Origin: Flavobacterium soyae
GTDB lineage: Bacteria > Bacteroidota > Bacteroidia > Flavobacteriales > Flavobacteriaceae
NCBI RefSeq assembly: GCF_021245985.1
Contig: NZ_JAJQXA010000002.1
Location: 38,569 to 102,568 of the forward strand
Direction: 5' to 3'
Length of the DNA: 64,000 nt
The position numbers and the translations under genes were made by a program. The notes below the pieces were generated by a model, which was not told where the DNA came from, ran no database searches, and worked only from the letters and a program-made list of their open reading frames with translations. Positions 43,073 to 52,057 of the stretch are shown here, in pieces. Position 1 is the stretch's first letter. Every line of letters begins with the position of its first letter.

Positions 43073-43110
43073 TTTACAATTGTAAAAATAAAGATGTTTA
43101 CTTTTGTAAA
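43073..43110 (+). promoter_or_regulatory. M14 promoter with two overlapping operators
   Basis: TTTACAATTGTAAA (43073-43086) is a perfect 14-bp palindrome. TTTACTTTTGTAAA (43097-43110) follows with 24 bases between centres. The second copy contains TACTTTTG (43099-43106), a TAnnTTTG -7 box 19 bases before the M14 start, and the first covers the -33 area. Confidence 0.65.
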
Positions 43111-43124
43111 CTAATCAAAACACA

Positions 43125-44279
43125 ATGAATTTAGAAGAATTATTTAACCAATACAAAGAGCAGTCAATCGAAGGCCGATATCTAACTTTAGATCATATTA
43201 AGCCATTATTAGATAAACTAAATACTGATAATCAAGTTAAGGTTATTGGGAAATCTGTTTTAGGAGAACCTATATATAGTTATGAAATTGGAACAGGAAA
43301 AACACGTATATATTTATGGTCTCAAATGCATGGAAACGAAAGTACCACAACAAAAGCACTTTTTGACTTTATAAACGTATTAAACAGCAAGTCTGATTTT
43401 GCTGAAAAAATGCTGGCAGCATTTACATTTTATGCGATTCCAATCTTAAATCCGGATGGTGCAAGACTTTATACACGCGAAAATGCTAATAAAATTGACT
43501 TAAATCGCGATTCTCAAAATTTAACACAGCCTGAAAGCAACATTTTAAGAGAGGTTTTCGAAACTTTTAAACCTCATTACTGCTTTAATCTGCACGATCA
43601 GCGTACTATTTTTGGTGCTGGCGATACTGGCAAGCCTGCAACTGTCTCTTTTTTAGCCCCATCGTATAATGAAGAAAGAGAAGTAAATGAAAACAGACAA
43701 AAAGCAATCAATTTAATTGCAGGAATTAACGACGAATTGCAAAAATATATTCCCGGACAAGTAGGAAGATTTGACGATTCATTCAATATAAACTGTATAG
43801 GAGATACTTTTCAGTTTTTAGGGGTTCCTACTATATTATTTGAAGCCGGCCATTTTCCTAATGATTACGACAGGGAAATTACAAGAAAATACATATTTTT
43901 CTCACTAATTTCAGGCTTCAAACTCATAAGCGAAAACGATTTAGTTGTCAATAGAATTTCTGATTATTTGAATATTTCACAAAATAAAGTCGTTTTTTAT
44001 GATTTTATGTATAAAAATATCAAAATAAATTATGATGGTATCGAAATTATTACGAATTTTGTCGCACAATACAAAGAAGAATTGATTGAAAATAAGATTC
44101 ATTTTAATGCTTATATCGTAGAAGCAGGCGAATTGGAAAATTATTTTGGTCATTATGAATACAACGGGAATGAAGCTGTTTACTCTGATGATTATCTTAA
44201 TATTCCGAAAATGAACCAAAAAGCAGATTTTTATTTAGATAAAAATATTAAATTTGTTAACGGTTTGATAAAAAGTTAA
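43125..44279 (+). CDS. Cytosolic M14 zinc carboxypeptidase-like protein
   Basis: This 384-residue protein has the M14 metal ligands His69 and Glu72 in MHGNES, His157 in FNLHDQ and the catalytic-type Glu240 in ILFEAGHFPNDYDRE. The substrate-binding LNRD lies at 126-129. There is no signal peptide, so it should act in the cytosol, unlike typical carboxypeptidases. The C-terminal 120 residues form a separate beta-rich part (KVVFYDFMYKNIKINYDG). Possible substrates are peptides or modified amino acids (succinylglutamate desuccinylase-like). It is expressed from the operator-rich control region shared with the XRE gene. Confidence 0.82.
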   Translation: MNLEELFNQYKEQSIEGRYLTLDHIKPLLDKLNTDNQVKVIGKSVLGEPIYSYEIGTGKTRIYLWSQMHGNESTTTKALFDFINVLNSKSDFAEKMLAAFTFYAIPILNPDGARLYTRENANKIDLNRDSQNLTQPESNILREVFETFKPHYCFNLHDQRTIFGAGDTGKPATVSFLAPSYNEEREVNENRQKAINLIAGINDELQKYIPGQVGRFDDSFNINCIGDTFQFLGVPTILFEAGHFPNDYDREITRKYIFFSLISGFKLISENDLVVNRISDYLNISQNKVVFYDFMYKNIKINYDGIEIITNFVAQYKEELIENKIHFNAYIVEAGELENYFGHYEYNGNEAVYSDDYLNIPKMNQKADFYLDKNIKFVNGLIKS

Positions 44280-44356
44280 TTTTTATGTGAATTTGTTGTT
44301 TTTTATATATATTTTTATACTTTGTAATAGCAATTAGTAATATTAATTAAAGAATT

Positions 44357-44836
44357 ATGAGTAAATTTCGTTTAGATGAAGTAGATCACCAGATTTTAGA
44401 TATGTTAATAGACAATACGAGAGTTCCGTTTACTGACATTGCAAAAAAATTATTGATTTCTGCTGGTACAGTACACGTTAGAGTAAAAAAGATGGAGGAT
44501 GCCGGTATCATCATGGGGTCTTCATTAGCCTTAGATTACGATAAATTGGGTTATTCATTTATTGCTTATGTTGGGGTATTCCTTAATAATACATCACAAA
44601 CTAAATTCGTATTAGAGCGTATCAATCAAATTCCATTCGTAACAGTTGCATCTGTAACGACAGGAAAATTTAATATCTTTTGTAAAATCAGAGCAAAAGA
44701 TACAAAACACGCAAAAGAAGTTATTTTCATGATTGATGATATCGATGGTGTTTACAGAACTGAAACAATGATTTCATTAGAAGAAAGTATTAACGATAAG
44801 AAGCGTTTGATGCATACTATTTTCAAAAATATGTAA
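44357..44836 (+). CDS. Lrp/AsnC family transcriptional regulator
   Basis: This 159-residue protein has an N-terminal winged helix (DEVDHQILDMLIDNTRVPF, about 5-55; recognition helix in ISAGTVHVRVKKMEDAGII) and the RAM domain (about 70-150; FIAYVGVFLNN, VTTGKFNIFCKIRAKD). It binds DNA in response to amino acids as oligomers. It lies between the M14 gene and PEP carboxylase and has its own terminator. Confidence 0.88.
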   Translation: MSKFRLDEVDHQILDMLIDNTRVPFTDIAKKLLISAGTVHVRVKKMEDAGIIMGSSLALDYDKLGYSFIAYVGVFLNNTSQTKFVLERINQIPFVTVASVTTGKFNIFCKIRAKDTKHAKEVIFMIDDIDGVYRTETMISLEESINDKKRLMHTIFKNM

Positions 44837-44866
44837 GAATTCCTCTTGAATGCTATATTAAAATAT

Positions 44867-44895
44867 AACCTCAAGTTTATTCTTGGGGTTTTTTT
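44867..44895 (+). terminator. Terminator after the Lrp gene
   Basis: The stem AACCTCAAG / CTTGGGGTT (44867-44875 with 44882-44890, one T-G pair) with a 6-base loop is followed by a T run. Confidence 0.75.
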
Positions 44896-44929
44896 ATGAC
44901 CAATTAACCAACCAACTATAAAAGAATTT

Positions 44930-47515
44930 ATGTACACGTTGCCAAAAATAGAACGTTTTAATAAAGACGTTCTCTCTAAATACCACATTTACAATAGTGT
45001 TTTCATAACATTACCATTTGATTCTATAGATAATACAGGTGTTTTACTGCCATTATTTACAGAAACGTGCGAAACGGGATTTAAAAAACAGGAAACTCCA
45101 AAAGAAATTTTTGATTTCTTTTCAAACAAATTTCTAAACAATGCTTCAGAAACGGAGAAAATCGATCTTATGTTTCGATTTATTCAATATATAGAACGTC
45201 AGATTGTATTGTTTGATGCTATCGAAGATGCTGCTTTTCCGGAAGTTAATAATATGGAAGGGCGAGGATCTTTGCGTGATATTAAAGAAAAATCAGATGC
45301 AAAAGAAAAAGACGACGAATTAGTTAATTTTTTAGAAAATTTTAATGTTCGTACGGTTTTAACAGCACATCCAACTCAGTTTTATCCTGGACCTGTTTTA
45401 GGAATTATAAACGATTTGACTGAAGCAATTCGTCAGAACGATTTATTGCAGATCAAACAATTATTGGCGCAGCTGGGAAAAACACCTTTTATTCAGCATG
45501 AAAAACCAAATCCTTACGACGAAGCTGTAAGTTTAATTTGGTACCTCGAAAATGTATTTTATGCTACAGCCGGAGAAATTGTACATTATCTTCAAAAAAA
45601 TCTTCACAACGGAAATCCTATTCATAATCAATTGATAAAACTTGGATTCTGGCCGGGTGGTGACCGTGACGGAAATCCATTCGTTACAACAGAGATTACG
45701 CTTAAAGTTGCAGATCGATTAAGAACCTCAATTTTAAAGTGTTATTATGTTGAAATGAGAAACTTAAAAAGAAAGCTAACTTTCTCTGGTGTAGATACTT
45801 TGGTGTCTGATCTTGAACATAAACTTTACCGTTCTGTATTTTATTCTAATGGTGAAATTTTTATCACTTTAGACGAATTATTGACGCAGCTTAATAAGAT
45901 TCGAACTATAATTATTGAAAAACATCAGTCTTTATATTTAGATGATTTAGAAGCTCTTTTAGTAAAAATTAACTTATTTGGATTCCATTTTGCAACTTTA
46001 GATATTCGCCAGAATAGTAAAATTCATAATGCTGTTTTTAAAGATGTTGTCAATTATTACTTAAATTCAGGTTCAGATATTTTTCCAAAGAATTACTATG
46101 AATTGACAGAGGATCAAAAAATTGATGTTTTATCAAAAATAAAAGGAAATTTAAACCCTGCCGATTTTGAAAGCGAAATTACAAGATCGACGTTAGAATC
46201 TGTACAGGCAATTAAGACTATTCAGAAAAACAATGGAGAAGAAGGCGCTAATCGTTATATTATTAGTAATAACGAAAGTGCCCTAAACGTAATGGAGACT
46301 TTTGCAATGATTCGTTTGAACAATTGGGAGAATCCAACGGTTGATATAATTCCGCTTTTTGAATCTGTAGATGATTTACAAAATGCCCATCAAATTATGG
46401 AGCAGTTGTATACAAATCCTGAATATTCTAAGCATTTAAAAGCCAGAAGAAATGAGCAGACAATTATGCTTGGTTTTTCTGATGGTACAAAAGATGGTGG
46501 TTATTTAATGGCTAACTGGAGTATTTATCAGGCTAAAATTTCGTTGACTGAAATTTCAAGAAAATACGGAATTAAAGCTATTTTCTTTGATGGCCGCGGA
46601 GGACCTCCAGCGCGCGGGGGTGGTAAAACACATAAATTCTATGCTTCTTTAGGTCCAAAAATTGAGAACAAAGAAATCCAGATCACGGTTCAGGGGCAGA
46701 CAATCAGTTCTAATTTTGGAACTTTAGATTCTTGCCGCTATAATATTGAAAACTTATTGAGTGCTGGTGTAACTAATCAGGTTTTTAGTAAAGAAAAGAA
46801 TGAATTATCTGCAGAAGAAACACAAATTTTGACTCAATTAGCAGATTTGGGTTATAATAAATATTTAAGTTTTAAGAATCACCCTAAATTTATTCCGTAT
46901 TTGGAAAAAATGAGTACATTAAAATATTATTCTAAAACTAACATTGGAAGCCGACCTTCAAAAAGAAGTAAATCTGAATCTTTAGATTTTGCAGATTTAA
47001 GAGCAATTCCGTTTGTGGGTTCATGGAGCCAGTTAAAACAAAATGTACCGGGATTTTTTGGTGTAGGAACAGCTTTAAAACATTTTGAAGAAAGCGGTCA
47101 ATGGGATAGAGTGCAAGATTTGTATCACAACTCTTTATTCTTTAAAACACTTTTAGAGAACAGTATGATGTCATTGGCAAAATCATTTTTACCTTTAACG
47201 GCCTACATGAGAAAAGATCCTGAGTTTGGTGAGTTTTGGCAGATTATCTATGATGAATTCTCTGAAACAAAACGTCTTTTATTAAAAATTGCGGGTCATA
47301 AAACCTTAATGGAAAATTATCCTGATGGTATAGCATCAATTCAAATAAGAGAGCGTATTGTGCTGCCGTTGTTGACAATACAACAATATGCACTATTAAA
47401 AATCAATGAATTAAATAAAGAAAATTCGACCAATGAAGAGCTTATCAAAGTATACGAAAAAATCGTAACGAGATCTCTTTTTGGAAACACGAATGCAAGT
47501 AGAAATTCGGCTTAA
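44930..47515 (+). CDS. ppc: Phosphoenolpyruvate carboxylase
   Basis: This 861-residue enzyme fixes bicarbonate onto PEP to give oxaloacetate. Recognisable segments are RTVLTAHPTQFYPG (active-site His, about 145), PGGDRDGNPFVTTEI (about 245), MLGFSDGTKDGGYLMANW (about 520) and FDGRGGPPARGGGKTHKF (about 560). The last differs from the usual FHGRGGxxGRGG by a His-to-Asp change, and the C-terminus reads SRNSA instead of the usual NTG end. Length is normal (about 870-900). A DinB gene follows after 30 bases, so both may share a transcript. Confidence 0.9.
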   Translation: MYTLPKIERFNKDVLSKYHIYNSVFITLPFDSIDNTGVLLPLFTETCETGFKKQETPKEIFDFFSNKFLNNASETEKIDLMFRFIQYIERQIVLFDAIEDAAFPEVNNMEGRGSLRDIKEKSDAKEKDDELVNFLENFNVRTVLTAHPTQFYPGPVLGIINDLTEAIRQNDLLQIKQLLAQLGKTPFIQHEKPNPYDEAVSLIWYLENVFYATAGEIVHYLQKNLHNGNPIHNQLIKLGFWPGGDRDGNPFVTTEITLKVADRLRTSILKCYYVEMRNLKRKLTFSGVDTLVSDLEHKLYRSVFYSNGEIFITLDELLTQLNKIRTIIIEKHQSLYLDDLEALLVKINLFGFHFATLDIRQNSKIHNAVFKDVVNYYLNSGSDIFPKNYYELTEDQKIDVLSKIKGNLNPADFESEITRSTLESVQAIKTIQKNNGEEGANRYIISNNESALNVMETFAMIRLNNWENPTVDIIPLFESVDDLQNAHQIMEQLYTNPEYSKHLKARRNEQTIMLGFSDGTKDGGYLMANWSIYQAKISLTEISRKYGIKAIFFDGRGGPPARGGGKTHKFYASLGPKIENKEIQITVQGQTISSNFGTLDSCRYNIENLLSAGVTNQVFSKEKNELSAEETQILTQLADLGYNKYLSFKNHPKFIPYLEKMSTLKYYSKTNIGSRPSKRSKSESLDFADLRAIPFVGSWSQLKQNVPGFFGVGTALKHFEESGQWDRVQDLYHNSLFFKTLLENSMMSLAKSFLPLTAYMRKDPEFGEFWQIIYDEFSETKRLLLKIAGHKTLMENYPDGIASIQIRERIVLPLLTIQQYALLKINELNKENSTNEELIKVYEKIVTRSLFGNTNASRNSA

Positions 47516-47545
47516 TCTTATCTGTAAACTTTAAAATTATAAAAA

Positions 47546-48061
47546 ATGATTGCAAGTCAGTTACTAGAAAATGAATATTCAGGCCATTTTGGTACTTATA
47601 TCAAAGAAGCCGGCGACGGAAAATTAATCGAAGAATTAGAAATTTCTCTTCATGATTTTATCCGATTTGTTCAGAATATTCCAATGGATAAATTTGATTA
47701 TCGCTATGCAGAAGGGAAATGGACAATTAAGGATATTATCCAGCATGTTATTGATACTGAGCGTATTTTTGCTTATCGCGCTTTGAGATTTTCAAGAAAC
47801 GATAAAACACCTTTACCTAGTTTTGAAGAAGATGATTATGCTAATAATACAGAATCAAATAAAAGAAGTATTCAGGATTTATTAACTGAACTCTCTGCTT
47901 TAAGACATTCAACTTTATTGTTTTATAAAAGTTTATCTGAAGAACAGCTTAAAAGAATTGGGACTGCTTCTAATAATCCGATTTCAGTTCGCGCATTAGG
48001 TTTTGTTATGATTGGACATCAAAAACATCATCAAAAAGTTTTTGAAGAAAGATATTTATAA
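47546..48061 (+). CDS. DinB family protein
   Basis: This 171-residue four-helix bundle protein has the DinB metal-binding His residues in DIIQHVIDTERIF (His67) and in MIGHQKHHQKVF near the C-terminus. Members are metal-dependent and several act in thiol (bacillithiol or mycothiol) transfer. A bacillithiol S-transferase role is possible because a YpdA-like protein occurs in this window, but this is inference. It is 30 bases behind the PEP carboxylase gene. Confidence 0.85.
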   Translation: MIASQLLENEYSGHFGTYIKEAGDGKLIEELEISLHDFIRFVQNIPMDKFDYRYAEGKWTIKDIIQHVIDTERIFAYRALRFSRNDKTPLPSFEEDDYANNTESNKRSIQDLLTELSALRHSTLLFYKSLSEEQLKRIGTASNNPISVRALGFVMIGHQKHHQKVFEERYL

Positions 48062-48082
48062 GGCTTAAAATTTATAAAAACA

Positions 48083-48117
48083 AAAAAATCCTGTGAATTT
48101 ACTTCATAGGATTTTTT
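48083..48117 (+). terminator. Terminator after the DinB gene
   Basis: A 15-bp stem (48083-48097 with 48103-48117; one T-G pair) with a 5-base loop ends in six T residues. Confidence 0.8.
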
Positions 48118-48122
48118 GCTTT

Positions 48123-48272
48123 TGTCATTTCGAGGAACGAGAAATCGCACAAGTATTTCCTCATAGTGAATTATCAATCTTTGTCGAGTTTCTAGTGCGA
48201 TTTCTCGTTCCTCGAAATTACAAAAAATCCGTATTAATCCGCGCCTTCGCGATAGCGAACCCGTAAAATCCG
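48123..48272. repeat. Composite dispersed repeat, copy B
   Basis: Arms 48123-48150 and 48195-48222 match at 27 of 28 positions (GAACGAGAAATCGCAC). The loop (48155-48190) is the reverse complement of 20334-20369 with about three differences. The 36-base module 48237-48272 is identical to 20432-20467. The copy ends close to the RecQ stop codon. Confidence 0.85.
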
Positions 48273-48296
48273 TATACCATCTACGCCAATATTAAT

Positions 48297-50417
48297 TTAT
48301 TTAATAGTTTGATGCTTTCTCTCCAAAAACGCCAAACCAAATCGAATTTTATCATAAGACATTTTTTCTTCAAAGTAATCATAATAAGGGCGTAAAGCGT
48401 TAGGATTTTCTAATTCAACTTGAGCTTTTCTAATTTCATTGATTTCTCCATCTGAAACAAACTGACTTAAATCGAAATCATTTCCGTCAACGTATAATTT
48501 TGCCAAATGAGAAACAATCGTGGTTTCTCCCAGATTTCTTTGTCCGGCAATTTCTTCAATAGAATGTCCATTTTGAAATAACTCTAAAGTTTTAGCATAC
48601 GTGCTTTCCTTTTTTTCTTTTTTTACAACCGATTTATTTCTTTGAAATTCAATAATTGCGTTAATAAAATCTGCCCCATATTTTTCGAGTTTTGCTTTTC
48701 CAACACCTTCTACAGCAAGGAAATCCTCATCGCTCATTGGTCTTAAAATTTCCATATGTCTTAACGAAGCATCGCTGAAAATCACATAGGCCGGAACTTC
48801 TTCTTCCTTAGCAATTTCATAACGTAATTTTCTAAGTGTTTCAAAAAGAGAATTTTTGGCAGCAGTTTTTGCTTTCTCTTGTTTTATTTCGTTTTTATCA
48901 ATTACTTTTTTAACAACCGTTGTCAGTTTTACTTTTTCTCCTTCAAATAGAACTTTTTTGGCAAAAGACGTCAATAAAATTTTGTTATGCTGATGAAAAG
49001 CAATTTCACAATATCCTAAATTAATAAGCTGAATCAGGTATTGATTCCAATCGTACCAGGAAATATCGGCACCAATTCCGTACGTTTTTAGCGTTTGATA
49101 ATTTTTTTCGTAGATATACGCGTTTTTTGAACCTCTTAAAAAGTCTACAATTACAGCTAAAGGCTCAGATTCTTGTAATCTTGTAATCGCCGAAAGTGCT
49201 TTTTGCGCGAGAATCGTTCCATCAAAAAATGTTGGGGGATTTTTGCAAATATCACAATTACCGCAGTTTTCTGTAACTAGTTCTCCAAAATAAGAAAGAA
49301 GAATTTTTCGTCTGCAGCTTACTGCGTCTGCGTATTGCTTCATTCGGTCTAATTTTGCAAGCTGCACATCAGAATTCAACCCTTCAGAAGCAAATTTCTG
49401 AAGTTGAATTACATCTGCATAACTTTCAAATAAAACCGTTTCAGCAGGTAATCCATCACGGCCTGCACGTCCGATTTCCTGATAATAACCTTCAATATTT
49501 TTTGGCAAATTATAATGGATAACCCAGCGGACATTTGATTTGTCAATTCCCATTCCAAATGCGATAGTAGCGCATACAACCTGACAATCGTCGTTTATAA
49601 ATTGATCCTGAGTTTTTGCTCGTGTTGTATTGTCTAAACCTGCATGATAAGCTTTTGCAGAAATTCCATTTTTAGATAATTTCTCAGCAAGTTCTTCTGT
49701 AGTTTTTCTGCTTAAGCAATAAATAATCCCTGATTCGTTGGGTTTGTTTTCAACAAAATCAATAATTTGTTTTACCCGATCTAATGCTGGTCGTACTTCG
49801 AGACTTAAATTTGCGCGATCAAAAGAAGTTACAAAAGTTTTTGGGCTTTTTAAATTTAATTGTTTGGTTATATCTACACGCGTTGCTTTATCGGCTGTTG
49901 CAGTTAAGGCTAAAACAGGAGTAGAAGGGAAGCGGTTTTTTAGATAACCTAAATTTGTATATGCCGGTCTAAAATCATGACCCCAAGACGAAATACAATG
50001 TGCTTCGTCAATTGCAATTAAACTGATTGTCAATTCGTTAAAGACATTATCTAAATACGATAAACTTTCCGGAGCAATATAAACGAGTTTAAAATTATTC
50101 GATTTTAAATTATCGATGTAAAACTGCTGCTCATCAGATGATTGACTACTGTTGATATAACATGCCGCAATACCATTTGTTTTTAAACTGTCGACCTGAT
50201 CTTTCATTAGAGCGATCAGGGGAGATATAACTATAGTTATTCCCGGTAATATAAGGGCCGGCAGCTGAAAACATATTGATTTTCCACCACCTGTAGGCAT
50301 AATAGCTAATGTATCCTGTCCGGATAAAATAGTTGTTATTATTGTTTCCTGATTTGGCCTGAATTTTTCAAACCCGAAACTTTCTTTCAGTTTGGCGTGC
50401 AGTAATTCTGATTTCAT
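48297..50417 (-). CDS. recQ: ATP-dependent DNA helicase RecQ
   Basis: This 706-residue superfamily 2 helicase has Walker A MPTGGGKSICFQLPAL (about 38-55), the DEAH box (IDEAHCISSWGHDFRP), GIIYCLSRKTTEELA, motif VI HYNLPKNIEGYYQEIGRAGRDG and the zinc module CRRKILLSYFGE ... CGNCDIC. An RQC winged helix is followed by an HRDC-like region (about 540-610; VFSDASLRHMEILRPMSDEDFL) and a C-terminal helix-turn-helix-like tail. It unwinds recombination intermediates. It is transcribed on its own, convergent to the DinB gene. Confidence 0.94.
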   Translation of the reverse strand: MKSELLHAKLKESFGFEKFRPNQETIITTILSGQDTLAIMPTGGGKSICFQLPALILPGITIVISPLIALMKDQVDSLKTNGIAACYINSSQSSDEQQFYIDNLKSNNFKLVYIAPESLSYLDNVFNELTISLIAIDEAHCISSWGHDFRPAYTNLGYLKNRFPSTPVLALTATADKATRVDITKQLNLKSPKTFVTSFDRANLSLEVRPALDRVKQIIDFVENKPNESGIIYCLSRKTTEELAEKLSKNGISAKAYHAGLDNTTRAKTQDQFINDDCQVVCATIAFGMGIDKSNVRWVIHYNLPKNIEGYYQEIGRAGRDGLPAETVLFESYADVIQLQKFASEGLNSDVQLAKLDRMKQYADAVSCRRKILLSYFGELVTENCGNCDICKNPPTFFDGTILAQKALSAITRLQESEPLAVIVDFLRGSKNAYIYEKNYQTLKTYGIGADISWYDWNQYLIQLINLGYCEIAFHQHNKILLTSFAKKVLFEGEKVKLTTVVKKVIDKNEIKQEKAKTAAKNSLFETLRKLRYEIAKEEEVPAYVIFSDASLRHMEILRPMSDEDFLAVEGVGKAKLEKYGADFINAIIEFQRNKSVVKKEKKESTYAKTLELFQNGHSIEEIAGQRNLGETTIVSHLAKLYVDGNDFDLSQFVSDGEINEIRKAQVELENPNALRPYYDYFEEKMSYDKIRFGLAFLERKHQTIK

Positions 50418-50501
50418 ATTGGCGAATAATCTATATTTTAAAAATACTTTTTAAAATATAAATATAGTAATTTTCTTATAATTTATTTTATCTATGGCAA
50501 T

Positions 50502-50532
50502 AAAAAAAGGAACTCAAAAATAGAGTTCCTTT
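50502..50532 (-). terminator. Terminator after the acidic-protein gene
   Basis: A 10-bp stem (50506-50515 with 50523-50532) with a 7-base loop is followed on the minus strand by seven T residues. Confidence 0.75.
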
Positions 50533-50554
50533 GTCTATATATTAAAGAAAATGA

Positions 50555-50968
50555 TTAATCTTCATCGTCTTCATCTTCGTCATCATCAGCTATATCGTCT
50601 GGGTCTCTGTCATCGTCATCTTCGTCATCTCCGCCATCAACGTCTGGTTTATCCTGATTGTCATCATCGTCATCATCATCTGCTGCATCATCATCAAGAT
50701 CAAGACCTTTTACTGGCTCGATTGTATCAACATCAAGATCAATATCATCATCTTCATCATAATTTTCGATTCTGTCAGCAAGTTTAGTACTGATTTTTAC
50801 TAAATAAATAGTGTCTTCAGTACGAACTTCAACAGCTTCTACTAATTCGTTTTTAGCGTTTCTAAAACGGATAACATCCGAATCATCATAACCATCAGGA
50901 AATTTTTCAACCAAAAGGTTTAAAATTTCGTTTGTCAGTTTGGCGTAGTCTACTATAACTCTTTTCAT
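50555..50968 (-). CDS. Small protein with very acidic C-terminal tail
   Basis: This 137-residue protein has a compact N-terminal part (about 1-70; RVIVDYAKLTNEILNLLVEK, VEAVEVRTEDTIYLVKIS) and then about 65 residues that are mostly Asp and Glu. In flavobacterial annotations similar proteins are often called DNA primase, which I regard as an over-call: I see no primase motif. The tail could bind basic proteins or Ca2+. The gene starts 9 bases after the deoxyhypusine-synthase-like gene and both are probably co-transcribed. Confidence 0.7.
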   Translation of the reverse strand: MKRVIVDYAKLTNEILNLLVEKFPDGYDDSDVIRFRNAKNELVEAVEVRTEDTIYLVKISTKLADRIENYDEDDDIDLDVDTIEPVKGLDLDDDAADDDDDDDNQDKPDVDGGDDEDDDDRDPDDIADDDEDEDDED

Positions 50969-50977
50969 AAAAATATC

Positions 50978-51946
50978 CTATAAATCTAATAAATATGCAA
51001 AAATTAACGGCGCAACAATTGTAGCATCCGACTCGATAATAAATTTAGGGGTTTTGATATCTAACTTACCCCAGGTGATTTTTTCATTTGGAACTGCTCC
51101 TGAATAAGAACCGTAACTAGTTGTTGAATCTGAGATTTGGCAGAAATAGCTCCAGAAAGGAACGTCATGCATTTCCATATCCTGATATAGCATTGGTACA
51201 ACACATATTGGAAAATCTCCTGCGATACCTCCGCCAATTTGGAAAAATCCGATACCATTTTGGCTGTTTTTTGAATACCAGTCGGCAAGGAAAGTCATGT
51301 ATTCAATACCAGATTTCATTGTAGATGCTTTCAAATCACCTTTGATTACGTATGATGCAAAAATATTACCCATAGTACTATCTTCCCATCCCGGAACAAT
51401 AATTGGTAAATTTTTCTCAGCAGCAGCATACATCCAGCTGTCTTTTAAATCAATTTCGTAGTATTCTTCTAAAACACCTGATAATAACATTTTGTACATG
51501 AATTCATGTGGAAAATAACGTTCTCCTTTATCATCAGCATCTTTCCAGATTTTGTAGATGTGTTTTTGTAAACGTCTAAAAGCCTCATGTTCAGGAATAC
51601 AAGTATCTGTAACACGGTTTAATCCTTTTTCCAGCAAGGCCCATTCGTCTTCTGGTGTCAAATCACGGTAATTAGGAACTCTTTCGTAGTGAGAGTGAGC
51701 TACTAAATTCATGATGTCTTCTTCTAGATTGGCTCCAGTACATGAAATAATTTGTACTTTATCTTGTCTAATTATTTCCGCAAAAATTTTACCAATTTCT
51801 GCTGTACTCATTGCTCCAGCCATACTCACCAACATTTTAGATCCATTTGCTAATTGTTGTTCGTATTCTTTGGCTGCATCTACCAGTGAAGCAGAATTAA
51901 AGTGTAAATAATGTTTTTCAATAAACTGACTGATTGGTCCTTTCAT
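50978..51946 (-). CDS. Deoxyhypusine-synthase-like enzyme
   Basis: This 322-residue NAD-dependent protein follows the deoxyhypusine synthase fold. The catalytic Lys region reads NEKITWGKLD (near residue 298), matching the active Lys of the eukaryal family. It has the typical VSMAGAMSTAEIGKIFAEII start and ATIVAPLIFAYLLDL end. Bacteria lack eIF5A, so homologues act on other acceptors, for example to make homospermidine. It lies 111 bases downstream of the arginine decarboxylase gene, consistent with polyamine metabolism. Confidence 0.84.
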   Translation of the reverse strand: MKGPISQFIEKHYLHFNSASLVDAAKEYEQQLANGSKMLVSMAGAMSTAEIGKIFAEIIRQDKVQIISCTGANLEEDIMNLVAHSHYERVPNYRDLTPEDEWALLEKGLNRVTDTCIPEHEAFRRLQKHIYKIWKDADDKGERYFPHEFMYKMLLSGVLEEYYEIDLKDSWMYAAAEKNLPIIVPGWEDSTMGNIFASYVIKGDLKASTMKSGIEYMTFLADWYSKNSQNGIGFFQIGGGIAGDFPICVVPMLYQDMEMHDVPFWSYFCQISDSTTSYGSYSGAVPNEKITWGKLDIKTPKFIIESDATIVAPLIFAYLLDL

Positions 51947-52057
51947 TTTGATTTTTGTTTTTTTTGTTTTTTTTGAATTAAAAGTTTTAACCTTTTTTGT
52001 GTATATGCAAATTAATAATTTTATAATAATTAACCTTAATTAATTTACAGTTTTTTT

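Larger units (their letters stand above)
42813..43124. other. Divergent control region of the XRE/M14 pair
   Basis: This 312-base gap holds no gene. It carries the XRE promoter on the left, a cluster of TTTAC...GTAAA-like palindromes (42840-42853, 42876-42889 weaker, 43040-43053 weaker, 43073-43086 perfect, 43097-43110) and the M14 promoter on the right. Confidence 0.6.

Noticed and set aside
50551..50787. His-rich plus-strand frame
   Set aside because: It is the antisense reading of the Asp-rich tail of the minus-strand gene; GAT codons read as ATC/CAT on the other strand.
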